DNA of 64,000 nucleotides from assembly GCA_027625915.1 (NCBI GenBank), contig JANTQA010000072.1, positions 2,728,001-2,792,000 on the forward strand, given 5' to 3'. This DNA comes from Anaeramoeba flamelloides (taxonomy: Eukaryota > Metamonada > Anaeramoebidae). Shown here in pieces: positions 59,201-64,000 of the stretch. Position 1 is the first letter of the stretch; every line of letters starts with the position of its first letter. A program made the translations under genes and the position numbers. The notes beneath the pieces were generated by a model. That model was given only the letters and a program-made list of their open reading frames with translations. It did not search any database and was not told the DNA's origin.

Positions 59201-61573
59201 GATTCTATTTCAACATTTTTCAAATTTCAAATACTTGATGAAAACTTTTTTAAAGCCCAAAATGGGTAAAAAATTGATTTTAAAAAAAGTATAACATTTT
59301 GAAATTGTTATAAAATTTTGAAAGCTCTCCAAATGAAATATATATTGCTTAATTTTAAAAAATTGAAACTGTTTTTTCAGAAAAGCTAATGAAATGCCAA
59401 AAGGTGTTAAAATTGCAAGTTTTTCAAAAGTTTTAATTGTAAAAACTTATAAATTGAAAGTTATTGGGAATTTTGAACTTTTTATTCCTTTCAAAATTTG
59501 AAACGATTTCATAAAGAACAAAGTGTTTTGTCAATTAAAAAAAGTGACCGACAATTTTTGTGTTATTCTTGTAGTAATTGAAAATTATTTTTCATTGTTA
59601 TGTTCCTTAACAACGTGTTCGAGTTTAAGTTCACGTATCTCAAAATTTCTTGTTCATTTTTCATTTAAAAAAATTCACACAAAATGTTTTTTTGATCCAT
59701 ATTGAAGAATATTTAGATGAATATTCCTTGCAATTTGAATGAGATTGGATCAAAAGGGTTGAAAACAATTTGGTAAATCGCAAATGAAGTCCTTAAAATG
59801 AGACTGAATAATTTGTTTAATTCTTTCCATGGTATTTTTCGGAAAAGATGAAAGACAATTATGTTCGCTTTGTTTTAAAATTCACAGAACTGTTAATTTA
59901 ACAATAAATTTGGCAAAAAGTTTAATTGATTTGACAAGTACCAAAATTGATTCGATCTTGTTTTAAATTGCATCGGTTCTTTGAATTCCGAAAACTGTTG
60001 TTTGGTTGATGCGGTTTATGCAGTTTATGTGGTTTGTGTGGTTTGTGTGGTTTATGTGGTTTATGTGGTTTCTCTGTGATTTCTGTGATGTGGTTTGTTT
60101 CTAAAAAATGTTCTCCAAGAAATAGTATTTTTTGGGGTAATAAACAAAATTTTTGTACTACATATTTTTTAGTTGTAAGAATTACCCTTTTCAAAATTTT
60201 TAATTTTGACTTTCTTGTGACACCTGCCACAACACACACTTGAGAAAAAGAAAAAAAAAAACTGTAATTTCAAGCAAAAATAAATATTTCTGAGAAAGGA
60301 ATCATTTATGAAATAAAAATGTTCCTTTTAAAAAGAATAAAAAAAGTATTTACCGAAATTTTTCAAAAAATGTGATTAACTTGTTTTCTATTTCTGTTTC
60401 CGAAGGCATTTCCGAAACTGAGTCGAGTTCGTTTATTTGGCCAAGTTTAATTTTTTCGACGTTGTTCATAAAGCTTTTTGATTTAGTTGGCTCTTTTTCT
60501 GTACAGCCAAACCCTTTATAACCTGAGCCTGCTTTTGGGGTTTTTGGTCTTTGTCGTTGTTTAACTGTCCTTTTTTTTTTGCTCTTGTTGTTCTTTTTGA
60601 CCTTTCCAGAGTCGACAAATAATTCCAACTGTGCTTTTGCGGACATTGTTCTTTTCTTTTCTTTTTGATCTGGGCTATTGCTCTCGTCTTGGCTATCTTT
60701 TTTTTGATCCTCGGTATCACCTTTGTTCAAATTGTTGTTAATGACACTCAAATCTAATTGGAGATTTGGAATTTTGTTTGTTTTTATGTCGAGATTTTTT
60801 TGTGTTTCTGTAAGTGATCTTACTTTTTTCTTTTGATGTTTCATGTTTGCTTGCTTCTGATTCTTCTTCTTCTTTTTCTCTTCTTCTTCTTCTTCTGATG
60901 ACGACGAAGACGAATTTGTTGAAACTGACGAAGTTGTTGGAGACAATTTAAATCCTGAGGAAGAAGATGAAGATCGTTTTGATTTCTTTTTTGTGCTAGT
61001 TTTGTTTTTGTTTTTGTTTTTTGTGTGTTTTTTTGGTACAGAAGGGGTGGTCCTTATTGTTAATTGCTGCAGATTGCCATAATTCGGCTTTTTTCTTGGT
61101 GTGCGGGCAGAAACCAGTTTTTGTTGCTCTCGATCATTTTCTTTGTTTGGATCATCAACAAAATCAACAAAGTCAAGATTCAAAAGTTCATCTTCGTTTT
61201 TGTTGTTTTGTTCGATTTTTTCTTCAAGAATCGATTTGTTTTTGTTTTTGTTTTTGTTTTTATTCTCATCTTTGTTCTTGTTCTCGTCTTTGTTCTTGTT
61301 CTTGTTTTTGTTCTTGCTCTTGTTCTTGTCTTTTTTTTTCTTTCTGTTTTTTTCTTTGTTTTCGTTTCTGTTTTCTTTTGGGGGAATCTTTTTTTCATTA
61401 TCTTTAATTGTTTCAGTTTTTTTGGATAGTTTCGAGTTTTTTTTTTCTTTTTGTTTTTTGTTCTTTTTCATTTTATTCTTCTTATTCTTTTTGTCTTTGT
61501 TGCTTGTTGAATCATCACTTAAATCTTCAATGGATGAATTACTGCCAAACAAACAACCAAAAAATCTAGACAT
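52888..61573 (-). CDS. Ras guanine-nucleotide exchange factor, three exons
   Basis: Gene model: 60354-61573, 57191-57610 and 52888-56266 joined; both junctions are GT-AG and phase 2, giving about 1,672 residues. Activates Ras-family GTPases by releasing GDP. Parts in order: a low-complexity N-terminus; about residues 390-440, LITFFEKFR then VDPIRRKEISKL, resembling the start of formin-type GTPase-binding domains (weak); ubiquitin-like or FERM-like segments in the middle (weak); REM/RasGEF-N motif (about 1266-1370, SFNKSIEILTNPKYYNPRFL); CDC25 catalytic domain (about 1436-1672) with LTIFDLKVDDIAKIL, NYNDLMALMGGLEGSAVSRL and VPFIGVFLSDLVYIEE. The stop follows the domain directly. Catalytic family is certain; exon 1 to 2 linkage rests on phase and context. 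Confidence 0.85.
56267..57190 (-). other. RasGEF gene intron 2 (924 bp)
   Basis: Donor GTAAATT and acceptor CTGCTAG, phase 2 on both sides (codon AG|A). Sequence is AT-rich with homopolymer runs; I see no repeat family or coding signal in it. Confidence 0.82.
57191..57610 (-). CDS. RasGEF gene exon 2
   Basis: 420 bp between acceptor CCAAAAAG and donor GTAAAT. It reads VDPIRRKEISKLKPEQKL, an acidic Ser-rich stretch, then helical sequence ending LGLIYFVLSWFPKTPFSFTSQ. There is no in-frame ATG near the 5' end, so it must be an internal exon. Confidence 0.8.
57787..58856. mobile_element. Tc1-like non-autonomous element, long form (complete)
   Basis: 1,070 bp with TA flanks; ends GCCCCATTCCAAAAATTTGG and CCAAATTTATGGAATTTAGTT. 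It carries about 530 bp between 58200 and 58770 that the short forms lack. Minus-strand frames (166 and 109 codons) inside show no transposase motif. In RasGEF intron 1. Confidence 0.82.
59145..59500. repeat. Dispersed repeat, CAGACTGACAG type, copy 2
   Basis: Partner of 34612-35000, with TTTCAGACTGACAGTC and CAAATACTTGATGAAAACTT. Homology fades at both ends. Confidence 0.65.
60011..60073. repeat. 9-bp minisatellite, GTGGTTTRT x7
   Basis: Seven units with two outer variants (GCGGTTTAT, GCAGTTTAT). Read on the minus strand it would give a His-Lys-Pro triplet repeat, but it lies in an intron. Confidence 0.9.
60354..61573 (-). CDS. RasGEF gene exon 1 (low-complexity N-terminus)
   Basis: Starts at a true ATG with MSRFFGCLFGSNSSIEDLSD. 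MSRFFGC lacks the Gly2 needed for N-myristoylation; the Cys at 7 could be lipidated, which is only a guess. The rest is Lys-, Asn- and Ser-rich (KNKNKN, SSSSS and EEEEE runs) with an ordered end, SETEIENKLITFFEKF. It ends at donor GTAAATAC in phase 2. If the splice were wrong this would be a separate 407-residue disordered protein. Confidence 0.75.
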
Positions 61574-62854
61574 TAGGAAGGAATGTTACAATTTTGAAAT
61601 TTGAGAAATAAGAACTTTTTTTTTTAAAGAAAAAATCGAAAATTGAATTTTGTGAAAAAGATTTAAAAAATGGGTATCTGTTAAAAGTATTCAAAAACGA
61701 ACTACTTTGAGTTTACACAAAACGAGAATTTGTTGAGCTATTTCAGAAGAATTTACAGGAAATATTTTGCTTTCCCATTTTATTCTAAATATTGAACTTG
61801 TTTTTGGATTTTGAGAAAATCCAACACAACAATTAATTTACCCAAAAAAAAACCCTTCATTTAGACAAATTTGGCAATTGAGGTTTGCAAAAAGTCTTAA
61901 TATTTTGAAATGGAAAGTAAAATTCTAAAAAAAGTTCCAAAATAAAACAACTTTTTGTTCCCTACCTTTTTTAAATGTTTTAATTTCAAAATACAAAAAA
62001 AGAAAGAAAAAACAATATTTTGTCCAAATAATTAAACCGACTTTTTGTCAACTTTTGAAAAAAACCAAGGTATTGATTAATCAAATTACTGTAACATTTT
62101 CAATTGTATTTTTACCATTTTGGGAATCCTAGTTGTAAATTTCACTTCAAAAATCGATTAAAATGAGAAGGGAAAATATTTTTATATAAAATTCACTTTA
62201 TGGCAAAGAATATTAGGTGTAGTTGGTAAAGGTTTTTTGTTGTTTTTTTTCAAATGTTAATCTGATCAATCCAATTTTTTGTAAAGATAAAAGACTATTT
62301 ACTAACACATTAAAAAAAAAATTTTAATTGTACACAAAAGAAATTGGAATACCTTGAAAGGAAAAATGACAGAACAAAATTTTCCTAACAAAAATAAAGT
62401 ATAAAAACAATAAACCCAAGAAATAATATAAAACTTAAAGTAGCCAATTCAGAAAATAAAAATCATGAAGATTTGTTTTAAATTATTAAAACAGTTAAAC
62501 TTTTTACTACATTGTCAAAGACTTTTTTTGTAAAGATGAAGAAAAATTTAGTTCAATTTAGTTTTCCACAAATAACAGTGTTGTTTGAAAGGAAATGTAA
62601 TCCAAAAAATAAATTAAACTTGTCTCGAAATTTGATAACATTGAAAGGAGAAATTAGAGAGACCAGAAAAGGGATATTGACAAAATTTTCTCTTTTTTTC
62701 TTTTATGTTTATTCCAAGTTTGAAATTGCTTATTTCAGATAATAAACAAAACAAATGATAAAAATAAGATTATCAATTCAAAAGGAATGAAAAGAGATTT
62801 CCAATAACGAATTGTACTTTGATGGGATTGGTGTTGGGTGTTTATCTAATTCAG
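61574..62854. other. 5' flank of RasGEF gene, nothing recognised
   Basis: AT-rich, with no repeat or exon that I could identify; promoter elements cannot be assigned. Confidence 0.45.
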
Positions 62855-63270
62855 GGCTAGTAACTCTAATTTAATATTTTTCCCAAAGGTAAAGGAGTGA
62901 TCATTTACAAAAGGGTACAATTAAGACCAATAAGAATCTTCAAACAAATTTATCAACTTGTGAGAAAGAATTCTCATTTTTCAAAGATTTCTATTTTTCC
63001 GAATTAAACTTTTAATCAAAAAGATCCAAATCCTTTTTTGGTTAAGATTTTTATAACAAAAAAAGATTAAAAAAATTATTATGAAAATTTGATTATTATT
63101 TAAATATCACTTTATGAAGTTTATGAGAGTTTTGGGGAATAAACAACCATTCAAATTTAATCTCATTTTTTGAATACAAAAAAAAATAAATCAAGTTTAA
63201 AATAATTAAAGATCAGAAAAAATTGATCATTTATTTTCTTTACAAAAATTTATTAAATTTCTTGAAATTT
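62855..63270. repeat. Dispersed repeat, TAGTAACTCT type, copy 2
   Basis: Direct-orientation match to 19803-20195: GCTAGTAACTCTAATTTA at the start and TTAAAGATCAGAAAAAATTG with TTTATTAAATTT at the end. Unlike copy 1, no LINE coding follows. Confidence 0.6.
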
Positions 63271-64000
63271 TAAAGATTATTTTTTTTTTTTTTCAATAAT
63301 CAGAGTATTATAAACCAATTATTATTAAAATCAATTTTCGGATATTTATCTATTAATTAATTTTTTGTTTATTATAATTATTTATAAGAATAGGTATTTC
63401 AGTGGTTTGAAAATATGTAAAACTTTTTAGAAATAATAATAAAACTTGATTGATATCTTTAATCTTTGGATTGTTAATAACTCACTGAAATAATTAAAAA
63501 AGGATTATTAATTATTGATTATAAGTAACCATAATAAAAAAGTATTTCATAGATTATTAGTTGATTTTTCCAATTTTTAAAAAATTATATTAGGGAACAG
63601 ATTTTTATTTTAATGTTTTTATTGCTTTTATTGTTTTTCTCTGATTTTTTTTTTAAAATGAAATAAAGAAAAAATTAATTTGAACTGTTCTTTGAATAAA
63701 GAAATATTTTTTTTTCAAGTTAAAATAATGATTATAATTTTTATAGGGGTTATGTGGTTTTTAAAACTGAGTTAGTTCAAAAAATTACATAGTTATCATT
63801 TTTTTCTGTACTAGGCGAAAAAAAAAATGACAAAAAATAACATATCTGCAAAGATAATTTAATTAGCTTATACTGTCGATCAACTTCTTGCGACTTGCTT
63901 ACTCTTTTCATTTTGACTTTTTTCAAATTCTGAATTGTTAAATTTTGTTATTCGAAATAACTTTTTAAAATGAAAGAGAGAGCGATTCAAATTATTAAAC
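63271..64000. other. Intergenic, nothing recognised
   Basis: AT-rich sequence to the window edge with no gene or repeat-family signal. Confidence 0.5.

Larger units (their letters stand above)
57611..60353 (-). other. RasGEF gene intron 1 (2,743 bp)
   Basis: Donor GTAAATAC, acceptor AAAAAG after a pyrimidine-rich tract. It contains a long-form Tc1-like element (57787-58856), a dispersed repeat (about 59145-59500) and a 9-bp minisatellite (60011-60073). Acceptance depends on the exon 1 to exon 2 link. Confidence 0.7.

Overview
This window looks like nuclear DNA from a very AT-rich, free-living amoeboid protist. The gene set (a BEACH/WD40/FYVE giant, a RasGEF, a PNGase, a cysteine-rich multi-pass receptor), the lysine-, asparagine- and KE-rich inserts, the GT-AG introns and the use of both TAA and TGA as stops fit Anaeramoeba or an amoebozoan. 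This placement is inferred from gene style; no marker gene decides it. I saw no rRNA, tRNA, CRISPR array or prokaryotic operon.

Layout. 1-2.4 kb: a minus-strand cytosolic peptide:N-glycanase. 2.4-13.8 kb: a repeat-rich region with eight copies of a ~197-bp foldback MITE (seven of them between 5.2 and 10.1 kb), two ~476-bp TA-flanked elements, a 755-bp TTAA-flanked element, and a decayed minus-strand gene with MITEs lodged in it. 13.8-18.6 kb, plus strand: a small two-exon gene that I assembled from splice signals, then a 1,386-residue secreted/membrane protein with seven FQVNT repeats, a cysteine-rich stalk and about nine membrane segments. 18.6-23.4 kb: hairpin repeats and a broken LINE tail. 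23.4-24.4 kb: an unrecognised protein with a KE-rich tail. 24.5-29.3 kb: repeats, including a Tc1-like element nested inside a TTAA element. 29.5-47.3 kb, minus strand: one BEACH gene of four exons (about 3,614 residues), its BEACH domain cut by a 131-bp and a 3.9-kb intron. 47.3-52.9 kb: intergenic with repeats. 52.9-61.6 kb, minus strand: one RasGEF gene of three exons (about 1,672 residues). 61.6-64 kb: intergenic with one dispersed repeat.

Functional themes are endomembrane and signalling: protein quality control (PNGase), membrane traffic or autophagy (BEACH-WD40-FYVE), Ras activation (RasGEF) and cell-surface sensing or adhesion (the receptor). Nothing suggests these genes form one system. 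The most useful results are the multi-exon gene models, because exons that look like separate proteins join in phase across introns of 0.1-3.9 kb, and the dense set of non-autonomous transposons, several of which sit inside those introns.
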